Assembly (NCBI RefSeq): GCF_009695605.1 | Contig: NZ_VUNQ01000010.1 | Location: forward strand, 31,899 to 95,898 | Direction of reading: 5' to 3' | DNA: 64,000 nucleotides | Origin: Tissierella pigra | Lineage (GTDB): Bacteria > Bacillota > Clostridia > Tissierellales > Tissierellaceae | Shown: positions 26,142 to 35,518 of the stretch, piece after piece | Layout: every line of letters begins with the position of its first letter | Position numbering within the stretch: the first letter of the stretch is position 1 | Notes under the pieces: model-generated | Told to the model about the DNA's origin: nothing | Database searches by the model: none | The model's input: the letters and a program-made list of their open reading frames with translations, nothing else | Program-made: the position numbers and the translations under genes

Positions 26142-26714
26142 TTATAGTCTAATATCAATACCTTTTCCTTTCTCTTTCTCATTTATATCTTTAGGGGTAT
26201 TTCCTTTATTTTTACCACCATTTTTATTATAATCTGATTCAACCTTATTTACTGCTTCCATAAGATATTCTCCATAGATTTGGTCACCTTTGTCCAAGGC
26301 TATTTTTGCCTCTACCTTAGATTCCAATATTATATCTCTAGCTTCCCTTTCAGTTTTAGCAGCTTTTACTCTATTTTCTATTTCTTTACGTCTTTTATTG
26401 GCTTGTACAGCCTTTTCTAGTCTATCTGGAGCTTTTTCCATAATCATAGCTCTTTCTTCTGCTGTAATTTCTTCTCCCCTTGCAATTTTCCTAGCTATTT
26501 TATCTAATATTATAGACTCATATATTCCTTTATACATATTACCCTCAGAACTTTGAGGTCCTTCTAATTTTTCATTTTTATCTTGTCTTATATTTGCTCT
26601 AAATATATTCTGTCCCGACATGATAATTTTACTATTCCAAGGCTTAAATCCTATGTTTTTTTTATTATTTTGCATAAAGTTATTAGTATTAAATTGATTC
26701 CCTGTTATTTTCAT
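26142..26714 (-). CDS. Unknown charged helical protein
   Basis: I do not recognise this gene. The ATG at 26714 follows AAGGGTGAG and gives 190 residues; a start at 26732 is possible but worse. Residues 1-60 are polar and Asn-rich; 65-165 are strongly helical and charged, with EEITAEERAMIMEKAPDRLEKA and repeated K/E/A/R patterns; the tail is Lys, Gly and Asn rich. There is no signal peptide or membrane segment. The EITAEERAMI...PDRLEKA element recurs, in my memory, in unannotated proteins of spore-forming clostridia. It has its own terminator and stands alone. Confidence 0.6.
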   Translation of the reverse strand: MKITGNQFNTNNFMQNNKKNIGFKPWNSKIIMSGQNIFRANIRQDKNEKLEGPQSSEGNMYKGIYESIILDKIARKIARGEEITAEERAMIMEKAPDRLEKAVQANKRRKEIENRVKAAKTEREARDIILESKVEAKIALDKGDQIYGEYLMEAVNKVESDYNKNGGKNKGNTPKDINEKEKGKGIDIRL

Positions 26715-26801
26715 ATTCTCACCCTTTCCCATATATTATCTGCCTTATATTATATATCGGCACAACGGAAAGTAGTTTAATCTTAATTTCTAACTAATTT
26801 T

Positions 26802-26835
26802 AAGGCGTCTATTTTTATTACAAAATAGACGCCTT
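26802..26835 (-). terminator. Long hairpin after the tldD/tldE pair
   Basis: AAGGCGTCTATTTT and AAAATAGACGCCTT form a 14-bp perfect stem with loop TATTAC. Neither strand has a strong T-run after it, though the stem itself is partly A/T. Confidence 0.6.
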
Positions 26836-26864
26836 TCATCCACCAATTCTATTTTTATATCTTT

Positions 26865-28094
26865 TTAAATATAATCCACTTCTAAGTTAAATACCATAGT
26901 CTTATTGTCTAATAATCCCTTATTTTGAGACTTCCCAACAAAATCATCACCAAACATTGAATATAGTTCACCTGATATTGTAAGTTCAGGAAGTCGTCCC
27001 AATAGCTTTTCTCCATCAGTTAAGAATGCCAATTGAACAGGTGTCCCAAATACTCCTTCTTGAGTAAAGTCTCCACCTGATGCAATAAGAACTGCTATAC
27101 CTAGTTGACCATTTAATAATTCCTTTAAAGTTTTATCGCTAGATTTTACAACAAGATTCCTAGGTGTTAAGGAAGGAACCTTATCATATTCTGATGAAGC
27201 ACTTCCTGTAAGAGGTAAATTAAATTCTGAGGCAGTTTTTTTATCTGTATATGGAGTTATTATCTTACCATTTTCAATTAAGGTGTATCTGTAGTCAGGA
27301 TTTACAACACCTTCTGCATCGAAAAATTCAACTCCAGTTAATTCTTCTTCCTCTGCACTTTGATATAATGTAAATTTATCGCTGAACTTTTTCTCTCCTA
27401 TGAAGTCTTTAAACAATGAAGCACCTGTTCCTACCTTATATCCGTTCATTTCTTCTATTATTTTCTTTAGAGGCAACATATCATCTGCAAAAAAAACTAC
27501 AGGCTGCTTTCCTTTAATAGGCAGTTCTACCTTGTTTCTATAAGCCGTTAAAGTTTCCCTTATATTGTTTAAGATCTTCTCTCTGCTATATTCCCTATCT
27601 ACATAGCTTGAAAAAGCATCAAATACATTCACAGAATCCTTTTCTTTTATTATAATTGCTGCTGCAACTATTCTATCTATATGAGTTAGATCAACTCCCT
27701 TATTATTTATTAACTTAGTTTCAAAATCTTGGATATAGATATTATTTGAAAAAATGAAATCTGGAAACTCTTCTCTTAATAATTTAAATAACTCCTCTAT
27801 TTCTTTTACCAACTCTTCATGGGATAATACTTCTTTCCTATAGTCAACTTTTTTTACAAGATTAGCAGAGGGCTCATAAGGATAAGGTATTTCAAGCCTT
27901 AAATTTTCAATTGCTCTTTTTTCCAACTCAGATTCATCTACTTTTCCCACAGCCCCTGCAATACCAATAAATCCATTTTCATACACTCTAAAACCCATTT
28001 TAGTAATATCCTTTTTTCTTACAGATCTTATATTTGATTGAAGAATATTTATACTTATCTCTTTGAAATTACTAATATATTTTTCCTTAATCAT
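26865..28094 (-). CDS. TldE/PmbA-like subunit of the TldD/TldE protease
   Basis: In the TldD/TldE system this subunit is the non-catalytic partner in a heterodimeric zinc metalloprotease that digests unfolded peptides and matures some modified peptides. The protein is 409 residues and shows the family C-terminal region (PLTGSASSEYDKVPSLTPRNLVV; GDFTQEGVFGTPVQLAFLTDG) but no HExxxH. The gene follows tldD by 12 bases, so the products are likely made in step. No precursor-peptide gene is visible around it. Confidence 0.85.
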   Translation of the reverse strand: MIKEKYISNFKEISINILQSNIRSVRKKDITKMGFRVYENGFIGIAGAVGKVDESELEKRAIENLRLEIPYPYEPSANLVKKVDYRKEVLSHEELVKEIEELFKLLREEFPDFIFSNNIYIQDFETKLINNKGVDLTHIDRIVAAAIIIKEKDSVNVFDAFSSYVDREYSREKILNNIRETLTAYRNKVELPIKGKQPVVFFADDMLPLKKIIEEMNGYKVGTGASLFKDFIGEKKFSDKFTLYQSAEEEELTGVEFFDAEGVVNPDYRYTLIENGKIITPYTDKKTASEFNLPLTGSASSEYDKVPSLTPRNLVVKSSDKTLKELLNGQLGIAVLIASGGDFTQEGVFGTPVQLAFLTDGEKLLGRLPELTISGELYSMFGDDFVGKSQNKGLLDNKTMVFNLEVDYI

Positions 28095-28106
28095 AGAAAT
28101 CCCTCC

Positions 28107-29444
28107 TTACTGTACCGTAATATTTTTTACTCTAATATAAGGACCGCCCATACCTACTGGAAGTGGAAATTGCTCCATTTTCCCACAACCTGATAATGGA
28201 AAGAAAACAATTTCTATTTCATTTGAGATCCCATCGATTTCATATAAAGTCTCCATTACATTGCCACTAATAACTGCAATATTTACAGGCTCTGCAATTT
28301 TTCCATCTCTTATCATATAAGAGATACTAGGTGCTATGGTAAATGTTGACATACCTGCACCATGTCTTATATCCTCAACTAATATACCTTCTTCTACCTC
28401 TGAGATTAGTTCCTCTTTAGTCTTATCTCCAGCTTCAATATAAGTGGTAGTCATTCTCACTATTGGTTCAAACTCAAAATTCATTGCTCTTGCATTACCT
28501 GTTACATTCTCTTTAAGAGATTCAGCGGTTAAACTACTATGAAGTCTCCCTGAAAGAATTCCATCTTTAATAAGATAAGTTTCATTATATTTAGTCCCCT
28601 CATCATCAAAGGGAACAAATCCACATCCTAAAATATCTCCCCTATCAACTATAGATAAATTATCTACACCTACTTTTTTACCAATAGTCCATTCTCTCAT
28701 CATGGTTTCATCTCCAACCATGAAATCTGCTTCAGATTTATGGCCAAAACTTTCATGAGTGAATACTCCCGTTGCTATAGGTGAGAATATAACAGTGTAT
28801 TTTCCTGGTTTAACAGGCTTGGCATCCTTAGTATAAATAATATCTTTATCTATTTTATTTTTAAGTTTTTCGTGTAATAATTTAAGTTCATCAAAATCTG
28901 TGGTAGTCTTGTCATATTTGCTATCTAAAGTCTTACCATCTACATTTATAGAATACCTAAATGCAATAGCACAAGTCTGATAATCAAATATTAAATCTGC
29001 ACCTTTACTGGAAAAAAACTGTTTTGTGATTTTACTGTCAACATATATTGCTCTGCACATTTTTATTTCTTCGGTTTTACTTATAATTGGAAAATATGAT
29101 TTCAAAAGAGTAAGTTTTTCTTCTTGACTAATATTTAATATATCATTATCTTGAAAATATAGAAATTCTCCAGTATTGATTTCAAATTTTTTAACAACAG
29201 GGTTTTCATTGATTTTTTCATTTTTCTTAGCCATAAGAGCAAGGTTATCTATTTCTTCTTGAATATTATCTATATCTGTAGTTGAACTGTAGTACCACCT
29301 TTCTCCGTCGAATATTCTAATAAATCCACCCTTATGGTTTCTTTTTAAGTTTTGTCTTAGTTCCTTATTCTCATAAGTAATTTCACTGATAGAAACCTCT
29401 TCTAATCTCACATCTGTATAAAGATTCTCTGGAAAAATATACAT
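28107..29444 (-). CDS. tldD: TldD-like metalloprotease subunit
   Basis: Catalytic subunit of the TldD/TldE protease. The metal-binding motif is the family HExxxH: FTHESFGHKSEADFMVGDE near residue 228, with further conserved GRLHSSLTAES and TGNARAMNFEFEPIVRMTTTYIE. Length 445 is normal. The ATG follows GGGGGA by 5 bases. First gene of a two-gene operon; the gap to the divergent gene upstream (about 200 bases) must hold both promoters. Confidence 0.88.
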   Translation of the reverse strand: MYIFPENLYTDVRLEEVSISEITYENKELRQNLKRNHKGGFIRIFDGERWYYSSTTDIDNIQEEIDNLALMAKKNEKINENPVVKKFEINTGEFLYFQDNDILNISQEEKLTLLKSYFPIISKTEEIKMCRAIYVDSKITKQFFSSKGADLIFDYQTCAIAFRYSINVDGKTLDSKYDKTTTDFDELKLLHEKLKNKIDKDIIYTKDAKPVKPGKYTVIFSPIATGVFTHESFGHKSEADFMVGDETMMREWTIGKKVGVDNLSIVDRGDILGCGFVPFDDEGTKYNETYLIKDGILSGRLHSSLTAESLKENVTGNARAMNFEFEPIVRMTTTYIEAGDKTKEELISEVEEGILVEDIRHGAGMSTFTIAPSISYMIRDGKIAEPVNIAVISGNVMETLYEIDGISNEIEIVFFPLSGCGKMEQFPLPVGMGGPYIRVKNITVQ

Positions 29445-29653
29445 CTAATCCCCCCTAAAGTTTTAGTTGATTAAATATTACCAATATTACAAAATATTGT
29501 CAATGAACCTTTACTCCGATTTCAATTCCTAATGTACTTCCTTGTTACCTTACAAATTATATATTAGTAGAAAATAAAATATTCTACATTGATTATGTAT
29601 TATTGTCACTCTTCACAATAAGATATATAATAATTTTGAAAGGAGTGTTTTGT

Positions 29654-30322
29654 ATGCTTACCATTACTTGTGAAGAAATGAAGGCTATGGACTGTTATAC
29701 TATAGAAAAAATTGGCATTCCTAGTATAGTTCTAATGGAAAATGCTGCCCTTAAGGTAATTTATAATATTGATTTAAATAAGACCAATAGTTTCAATATA
29801 GTATGTGGAGTTGGAAACAATGGTGGAGATGGTCTAGCAATAGCTCGTCACCTTATAACAAATGGAAAAGATGTAGATTTATTTATTATTGGAAATTTAG
29901 ATAAAGGAACTAAGGATTTTAATATTAATTTAAACATACTTAAAAATATGGAAGTAAAATTTATTCATGTAACTGGAGAAATGGAGTTAGAATATCTTAA
30001 AGATTCTCTAGTAAAAAATGATTTGACTATAGATTCAATATTTGGAATTGGATTAACCCGAGAAATTGAGGGCATCTTTAAAAAGGTAATTTCTTTAATT
30101 AATAGTTATTCCAATAATATCCTTTCAGTTGATATTCCTTCTGGGTTAGATGGTAATACAGGAAATACTCTTGGCATTTCTGTTAAAGCAAACAAGACTA
30201 TTACTTTTCATTTAGTTAAAAAAGGATTACTGGAATCTAAAGAATATACTGGAGAAGTAATAGTAGAATCTATTGGAATACCCAAAAAAGTTACTAATAA
30301 AATATTGGAAAGGATGGTATAA
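29654..30322 (+). CDS. nnrE: NAD(P)H-hydrate epimerase (YjeF N-terminal domain)
   Basis: Repairs damaged NADH and NADPH by interconverting R and S hydrates. Seen: CEEMKAMDCYTIEKIGIPSIVLMENAA at the start, the fingerprint IVCGVGNNGGDGLAIARHL near residue 57, and ILSVDIPSGLDGNTG near residue 155. It is the epimerase domain alone (222 residues); the dehydratase usually fused to it is absent and not nearby. The ATG at 29654 follows AAAGGAG, better than the open extension to 29603. The stop codon lies in the loop of a hairpin shared with the convergent gene. Confidence 0.9.
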   Translation: MLTITCEEMKAMDCYTIEKIGIPSIVLMENAALKVIYNIDLNKTNSFNIVCGVGNNGGDGLAIARHLITNGKDVDLFIIGNLDKGTKDFNINLNILKNMEVKFIHVTGEMELEYLKDSLVKNDLTIDSIFGIGLTREIEGIFKKVISLINSYSNNILSVDIPSGLDGNTGNTLGISVKANKTITFHLVKKGLLESKEYTGEVIVESIGIPKKVTNKILERMV

Positions 30323-30332
30323 ACCATCCTTT
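30310..30332. terminator. Bidirectional hairpin between nnrE and the TIGR00266 gene
   Basis: AAGGATGG and CCATCCTT pair around TATAAA; TTCTT follows on the plus strand. Confidence 0.65.
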
Positions 30333-30333
30333 C

Positions 30334-31005
30334 TTATCCTTTAGAGGGTACAAATGGCACTATCCTTGCAGCTAAATTTGATATAGGCATTGATTGGAGA
30401 ATTACTTTACCAGGACCTATTAATCTTACAAGAAATAATCCTTCCCCTCCAAATAGAACATTTTTCATCCCTTTAATTGTTTCTATTTCATATTTTACAC
30501 TTTCTTCAAATAAGAATACATGACCTTGATCTACTAACATTACTTCCCCTGAATTTAAGTTATATTCAGTTAAAGATCCATCTGCCTCTAGGAATAAATC
30601 TCCATATCCCGAAAACCTTTGTAAAACAAATCCTTCTCCTCCCAATAAACCTGAGGAAAACTTTTTAGTAAATACAGTTTGAAATTCAACACTGGTTTCT
30701 GAGGCTAGATATGCTGATTTCTGTCCTATTAATATTTGACCCTCCATTTTTATATGTCTTATTGTTCCTGGTAATGATGAAGCAAATACAATTTCTTGAT
30801 TATCTGCTTTTGCTGTATAAAGATTAAAAAACATGCTCTCTCCTGAAAACATTCTAGCTATGCCTTTCATAATACCACCTGATGCAGTTTCAATATCAAA
30901 TCCATCTGTCATCCAAGACATAGCTCCTGCACTGGTTTTTATAGTCTCTCCTCTATTAAGTACACATCTGAGTATTGGATAATCCCCTTCTATTGAATAT
31001 TTCAT
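30334..31005 (-). CDS. TIGR00266/AIM24-family protein
   Basis: A 223-residue beta-rich protein of the AIM24 family (formerly DUF124), found in bacteria and mitochondria, biochemical role unknown. Family-like elements include RGETIKTSAGAMSWMTDGFDIET, repeated GG-turns (GLLGGEGFVLQRFSGYGDLFLEADG), and GEVMLVDQGHVFLFEESV, consistent with a tubby-like barrel. No signal peptide or membrane segment. Single gene, with its stop next to the hairpin shared with nnrE. Confidence 0.85.
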   Translation of the reverse strand: MKYSIEGDYPILRCVLNRGETIKTSAGAMSWMTDGFDIETASGGIMKGIARMFSGESMFFNLYTAKADNQEIVFASSLPGTIRHIKMEGQILIGQKSAYLASETSVEFQTVFTKKFSSGLLGGEGFVLQRFSGYGDLFLEADGSLTEYNLNSGEVMLVDQGHVFLFEESVKYEIETIKGMKNVLFGGEGLFLVRLIGPGKVILQSMPISNLAARIVPFVPSKG

Positions 31006-31212
31006 ATTCCTATCTCCTTTATAAATTATCTTTTTTTGTCTACCTCTATATTTTATATGATTTTTTAAATTTCTTCTATAAATTTATCTTATTCTATAGG
31101 TAAGCTTATTATTTTTTTCTATTGGTCAGCTATTTTAAACTTTAGTATAATTAATTAGTAGATTATAACTTTTGGTTTGTATATTTATAAATTTAAATTG
31201 GAGGAATTTAAT

Positions 31213-31563
31213 ATGAAAAGTCCTAGAGAATATTTAGCTGATTTCAATAATGGTATGGCAAGTATTGCAGCAACAAATCCAGAGCAATTATCTGCCTTTG
31301 GGAATTTTGCAGATACTGTATTTAAAGATGGTGCTATTGATTTAAAGAAAAAAGAATTAGTGGCTATTGGTATATCCGTATATAGTAGATGTGAGTATTG
31401 CATAGTTGGACATGCTTACAATGCTTTAAAAGCTGGTTTAACTAAGGAAGAAATAATGGAAGCTGCAATGGTTGCAATTGCATTTGGTGGTGGTCCATCC
31501 CTTGGTTATACTATAACCTTATTAAAGGATTCATTGGAAGAGTTTGCTAAAGACTTTGAATAA
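31213..31563 (+). CDS. Carboxymuconolactone decarboxylase/AhpD-like protein
   Basis: AhpD-fold protein, 116 residues from the ATG at 31213 that follows TTGGAGG. The core has the redox CxxC and His of the family: [35 protein letters not shown], close to AhpD-type peroxidase and thiol partners. It ends in a perfect palindromic terminator facing the rubredoxin gene. With rubredoxin, superoxide reductase and nitroreductase in the same region, a role in oxidative defence is plausible but not shown. Confidence 0.88.
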   Translation: MKSPREYLADFNNGMASIAATNPEQLSAFGNFADTVFKDGAIDLKKKELVAIGISVYSRCEYCIVGHAYNALKAGLTKEEIMEAAMVAIAFGGGPSLGYTITLLKDSLEEFAKDFE

Positions 31564-31570
31564 TATTAAT

Positions 31571-31610
31571 AAATTAAGAAACTACCTAAATTTAGGTAGT
31601 TTCTTAATTT
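31571..31610. terminator. Bidirectional terminator between the AhpD-like gene and rubredoxin
   Basis: A perfect 40-base palindrome centred on TAAATTTA, with A- and T-rich arms. Confidence 0.9.
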
Positions 31611-31617
31611 ATATGGC

Positions 31618-31779
31618 TTATTTCATTTCCTCAAAAGCCATTTTAGGTTGATTACAAGTAGGACATTTCCAGTCCTCTGGTAAATCTTCAAAAGCTGTAT
31701 TAGGGTCTATATCCCGTAGTTTATCTCCTCTTTCTGGTCTATAGGTGTAACCGCATACTGTACATTTATAATTATTCAT
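31618..31779 (-). CDS. Rubredoxin
   Basis: Small one-iron electron carrier; in anaerobes it feeds superoxide reductase and other detoxifying enzymes. The FeCys4 ligands are the pairs CTVCGY (residues 6-11) and CPTC (residues 39-42), with the usual PEDWKCP. The ATG at 31779 follows GGAGATG by 5 bases and gives 53 residues, the standard length; an upstream extension to 31830 is not needed. Single gene. Confidence 0.95.
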   Translation of the reverse strand: MNNYKCTVCGYTYRPERGDKLRDIDPNTAFEDLPEDWKCPTCNQPKMAFEEMK

Positions 31780-31866
31780 TTTATCATCTCCATATCTATG
31801 GTTTACGCAGATTATATTTTTAATCACCACAATTCTAAAGGATTTTCTACTTTTCTTTAAGTATAT

Positions 31867-32082
31867 TTACAATGTTTTATCTAATGCTTCCTTCAGTATC
31901 CTTGCTTCTTCATCACTAAGAGTAACTCCTTTTCCCATTTTCCCTTCTTCATGATTCCAATCTCTCAAATCAAACTTTGCTGGTCTATTATTCCAACTAA
32001 CCTTGTTAAACTCTTTCGTCCAATTTCCTTTTTCTGAAAGCACTGCTATTTTTTCTATTATTTCATATTTTATTTCTGCCAT
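31867..32082 (-). CDS. YdbC/PC4-family single-stranded nucleic acid-binding protein
   Basis: The 71-residue protein resembles the bacterial YdbC branch of the PC4 coactivator fold: KYEIIEKIAVLSEKGNWTKEFNKVSWN, then RPAKFDLRDW and a short C-terminal helix SDEEARILKEALDKTL. Family members dimerise and bind ssDNA or RNA without sequence preference. Its role in the cell is uncertain. The ribosome binding site is GGAGG. Single gene. Confidence 0.88.
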   Translation of the reverse strand: MAEIKYEIIEKIAVLSEKGNWTKEFNKVSWNNRPAKFDLRDWNHEEGKMGKGVTLSDEEARILKEALDKTL

Positions 32083-32327
32083 ATTATAGCCTCCTTTTAT
32101 CTGTAGTTTAATTTTCTAATAATAGTCTTATTAAATATTTATACTTGTATACATTAGACCTCTTGTATCCTAAAAGCTGAAATATCTTGTTTAATTAGTA
32201 TTTAGATATCCTTATATTATACATTATAATACCATATTATCAGAAAAGTCTATATCAACATGTTAAAGGTAGCTTTCTTCAAAGTCATTGACTTGAGACT
32301 CAAAGATTTCAGAAATCAGAACTTGCC

Positions 32328-32356
32328 TATTGGTTATAAATAATCTATGTTATAAT
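32328..32356 (+). promoter_or_regulatory. Possible nitroreductase promoter in the 306-base gap 32083-32388
   Basis: A perfect -10 TATAAT at 32351-32356 lies 33 bases before the start codon, with a poor -35 (TATTGG). Apart from this and presumably the promoter of the divergent PC4-like gene, I see nothing in this AT-rich stretch. Confidence 0.4.
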
Positions 32357-32388
32357 ATTCTTACAATACTAAAATAAGGAGTGATACC

Positions 32389-32919
32389 ATGTTAGATTTA
32401 CTTATGAAAAGAAGAAGTATCAGAAAATATAAGAATCGAGAAATAGAAAAAGAAGTACTAGATAAAATTTTGCAAGGGGTACTAACCTCTCCTTCTTCTA
32501 AAAATAGACGTCCTTGGGAACTTATAGTAGTTAATAATAGAGAAAATTTAATAAAACTAGGTGACTCGAGAGGTCCTGCTTCAGCTCCTATAAAAAATGC
32601 ACCTTTAGCGATTGTTGTAGCTGCAGATTCTCAAAATAGTGAGATTTGGATAGAGGATTCTTCCATTATAGCCACTGTTATTCAGATAATGGCAGAGTCC
32701 CTTGGTCTGGGTTCTTGCTGGATTCAAGTAAGAGAAAGACTTACTCCCCAAAACCAAAGTGTAGAGGATTATGTAAAAAATATATTAAATATTCCTGAAA
32801 AATATAATATTGAATGTATGATTTCCTTAGGTTATCCTGATGAAGAAAAATCTCCTCATAATAATGAAACTCTTCCTTACGATAAAGTTCATTATAATGA
32901 GTTTAATACAGCAAAATAA
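32389..32919 (+). CDS. Nitroreductase-family flavoprotein
   Basis: FMN-dependent NAD(P)H oxidoreductase fold. It starts with the typical MLDLLMKRRSIRKYKNREIE, followed by SPSSKNRRPWELIVV, which contacts FMN, and LGLGSCWIQV near residue 104. Length 176 fits the short nitroreductases without extra domains. The physiological substrate (quinone, flavin or nitro compound) cannot be told. Single gene ended by a bidirectional terminator. Confidence 0.88.
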   Translation: MLDLLMKRRSIRKYKNREIEKEVLDKILQGVLTSPSSKNRRPWELIVVNNRENLIKLGDSRGPASAPIKNAPLAIVVAADSQNSEIWIEDSSIIATVIQIMAESLGLGSCWIQVRERLTPQNQSVEDYVKNILNIPEKYNIECMISLGYPDEEKSPHNNETLPYDKVHYNEFNTAK

Positions 32920-32931
32920 GTTTTAAAAGTC

Positions 32932-32957
32932 TCCTTGTTATGAAGGAGACTTTTAAA
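32932..32957. terminator. Bidirectional terminator between nitroreductase and the AtuA operon
   Basis: TTTAAAAGTCTCCTT and its complement, loop GTTATG. Confidence 0.85.
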
Positions 32958-32982
32958 TAAAATAATATTCTTTTTATTGCTA

Positions 32983-33282
32983 TTATATTTCCATTTCTAA
33001 AAGCGCCATCCCAAGGGATTTTCCATGCTTATCTATTGCAAGGCTTCTCGTAACTCCTCCTCCTAATGACTCTTCCAATACAAAATTAAACGCATAGATA
33101 TTATCAAGTTCATATCTCTTAACTCCTCCAAAACATATTTCAGAAAAAAATTCTTCTACCTTTTCTGCAGTTAAGATTTCTTTAAGTATATGATAGTCTC
33201 TCTCTTCGTATGGAATAACTGCAATATTTGACATATTCCCCTTATCTCCAGTTCTAGTATGTGCTATTTCTTTAAGTTTCAT
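32983..33282 (-). CDS. AtuA C-terminal-like domain protein
   Basis: A 99-residue protein matching the small ferredoxin-fold domain found at the end of longer AtuA-type proteins: MKLKEIAHTRTGDKGNMSNI, CFGGVKRYELDNIYAFNFVLEESLGGGVTRSL. It begins 3 bases after the AtuA main protein ends, so what is one chain in many bacteria is split into two adjacent genes here. It presumably works with the larger protein. Function of the family remains unproven. Confidence 0.82.
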   Translation of the reverse strand: MKLKEIAHTRTGDKGNMSNIAVIPYEERDYHILKEILTAEKVEEFFSEICFGGVKRYELDNIYAFNFVLEESLGGGVTRSLAIDKHGKSLGMALLEMEI

Positions 33283-33285
33283 GGT

Positions 33286-34635
33286 CTATACCTCCCAATA
33301 AGTAATTTGAACATTTATATTTTCTTTTGGAATGATAATGGCACCTACAGATAATACTTGCTTCACTCCCGATTCTATTCCAGAAGAACCTGCTGGCCCA
33401 TTTGTGTAAAGATAGTCTAATTCCTGAGCTATAAGCATTGCATCATCATAGTTCTTTGTTCTACCACTTATTCTAAGTCTTATTTCACTATGTTCCTTAG
33501 GTGCAAAACTATCTGAAATATTTGTTTTATATAAGGAGTTATATCCAACATAATCAACTCTATATTCATCTATATTTGCTCCTACAATTTTTAGTCTCTT
33601 TTCAATTATATCAGCACACATCTTTGCACGCGGAAGAGAGTTTAGCCCACCAAAGCTTACTTCTCCTTCTCCAATATAACAATCACAATATCCAACATTG
33701 ACCTTATATGTAGTAGGACTTCCCTTTGATATAGCTCCAGTTACAAGAACAACATCTTTGTCAATCTGCCTAAAACAAACCTTAGTAAAGTCTACTATAG
33801 CATTGGGAGTGATATAACAAGATGGGTCTGTTATTTCATATAATAGCTGTTCTTTACAAGTTCTAAGAGATACTTCGCCTCCTGATCCTTTTACTTTGGT
33901 GACAATAAAATCTCCAGTTTCATCTATTTCAGCAATTGGGTGTCCTAGAATATGTAGGTCTTCCACATCTTTATAACCAGGATCTGCAAAATATCCTCCT
34001 GTAATTTGTCCACCACATTCTAAAAGATGTCCCAATAAAGTTGCTTGTCCTATTTTATACAAATCATTTTCTGTCCAGCCAAACTCGTGCATCAAAGGAC
34101 CTACAAATAAGGCTACATCCGCAACTCTTCCTGTAACCACAATATCAGCTCCATTATCAAGAGCTTCTTTTATTGCCTCAGCCCCTAAATATACATTTGC
34201 TGATATTATCTCAGCCTCAAGTTCACCAAGAGTATGTGTACTTTGCCACATGACTATCTCCTTATACTTCTCTAAATCATCTGTTATATTATCTCCTGAA
34301 ATCATTGCAACTTTAATATCTGTAATATCCATTTCTTTTGTAATTTCTAATATTAACTTAATAGCTGCTTCTGGATTTGCTGCACCCATATTAGTAACTA
34401 TTTTTATACCTTCTTCTTTACATTTCCTTAAAATACCTCTTATTCTAGGCTCTAGCATAGGAGTATATCCTTTTGAGGGATCCTTTAATTTTTGTTGTTG
34501 ATTATTTGCAATTGTCCTCTCTGCAAGACATTCAAATACAATATAATCAATATCACCTTTTTCCACCAGTTCTATTGCTGGTTCTAGCCTATCATAAGAG
34601 CATCCTGCTCCACATCCAATTCTAATCTTTTTCAC
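33286..34635 (-). CDS. AtuA family protein (DUF1446)
   Basis: A 449-residue member of the family named after the acyclic terpene utilisation gene atuA of Pseudomonas. Typical are RIGCGAGCSYDRLEPAIELVEKGDIDYIVFECLAERTIA at the start, TNMGAANPEAAIKL near residue 81, VVTGRVADVALFVGPLMHEFGW and HLLECGGQITGGYFADPGYKDV. The biochemical role is not established. It forms the end of an operon with a nitrate/taurine-type ABC importer, suggesting it acts on the imported compound, probably an organic acid, but that is inference. Confidence 0.85.
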   Translation of the reverse strand: MKKIRIGCGAGCSYDRLEPAIELVEKGDIDYIVFECLAERTIANNQQQKLKDPSKGYTPMLEPRIRGILRKCKEEGIKIVTNMGAANPEAAIKLILEITKEMDITDIKVAMISGDNITDDLEKYKEIVMWQSTHTLGELEAEIISANVYLGAEAIKEALDNGADIVVTGRVADVALFVGPLMHEFGWTENDLYKIGQATLLGHLLECGGQITGGYFADPGYKDVEDLHILGHPIAEIDETGDFIVTKVKGSGGEVSLRTCKEQLLYEITDPSCYITPNAIVDFTKVCFRQIDKDVVLVTGAISKGSPTTYKVNVGYCDCYIGEGEVSFGGLNSLPRAKMCADIIEKRLKIVGANIDEYRVDYVGYNSLYKTNISDSFAPKEHSEIRLRISGRTKNYDDAMLIAQELDYLYTNGPAGSSGIESGVKQVLSVGAIIIPKENINVQITYWEV

Positions 34636-34658
34636 CTATAACCCTCCCACTTTAAATA

Positions 34659-34688
34659 TAGCCACAGTAAAAAATTCAACTGTGGCTA
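34659..34688 (-). terminator. Intercistronic hairpin between permease and AtuA genes
   Basis: TAGCCACAGT pairs with ACTGTGGCTA around a T-rich loop; no proper T-run follows on the minus strand. Likely a partial terminator or stability element. Confidence 0.5.
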
Positions 34689-34699
34689 CATTATAATTT

Positions 34700-35473
34700 T
34701 TATTTATTCTCATTAAGAGTCCAAAATAATATTTTCTTTTTGAACTTTTCAAATCCAAGCATGACTATAACAATAAAGCCTCCCATAAATAACAGACCAG
34801 AAATTACCCTTGCATAATCTGAAAAATCGGCATAATATTGAATAAAATGTCCTAATCCAGAATTTGTTGCAAACATTTCAGCTATAGCAAGTAAAATAAA
34901 TGCGAAGTTTAATGCTGTTCCTGCACCCGATAAAATAGATGGTGCTGCTGCAGGTAAGATTACATTAAATAGCTTCTTAAATCCTTTTAACTCTAATACC
35001 TTAGAATTGTCCAAATATTTTTGGTCAATTAAAACAATTCCGTTTATAGTACCATTTAAAAATGGCCAAAAACATCCTATAAAAATAACAGCCACCGATG
35101 ATAAATAAAAAGTTGGCATAATCGCTATAAGATAAGGAGTCATCATAGATGGTGGAATCGGATTAAGTGCAAATATAATTGGCTTTAAATTCTTATTTAA
35201 TCTTGGATTAGTACCTATTAAAATCCCCAATAATATACCTGAAAAGGCAGCACCAAAATATCCTGGTATTAATAATTTTAGAGAACTAATAAGACTTTTC
35301 CAAAGTTTAGGCATAGAGCTATAAAATTTGGGTCCAATCTTTGAAAAACCTGGAAATAAAACTGGATCAAGAATATTATAAATATCCGTGGCAAATATAT
35401 AAATCAAAAATGCCATGATTAGAATTATAATAGTCCCAATATAATCTTTAATGTTTTTTATACCTTTTAACAT
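34700..35473 (-). CDS. ABC transporter permease, SsuC/TauC type
   Basis: Inner-membrane subunit of a nitrate/sulfonate/taurine-type importer, 257 residues with six predicted helices. The coupling EAA-like loop is visible as LELKGFKKLFNVILPAAAPSILSGAGTALNFAF near residue 165. It lies 45 bases after the binding protein gene and is followed by the AtuA genes. The substrate is unknown. Confidence 0.87.
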   Translation of the reverse strand: MLKGIKNIKDYIGTIIILIMAFLIYIFATDIYNILDPVLFPGFSKIGPKFYSSMPKLWKSLISSLKLLIPGYFGAAFSGILLGILIGTNPRLNKNLKPIIFALNPIPPSMMTPYLIAIMPTFYLSSVAVIFIGCFWPFLNGTINGIVLIDQKYLDNSKVLELKGFKKLFNVILPAAAPSILSGAGTALNFAFILLAIAEMFATNSGLGHFIQYYADFSDYARVISGLLFMGGFIVIVMLGFEKFKKKILFWTLNENK

Positions 35474-35518
35474 CTTATCTCACCTATTGCAGTAAACATA
35501 ATCCAAACCATTATACAA

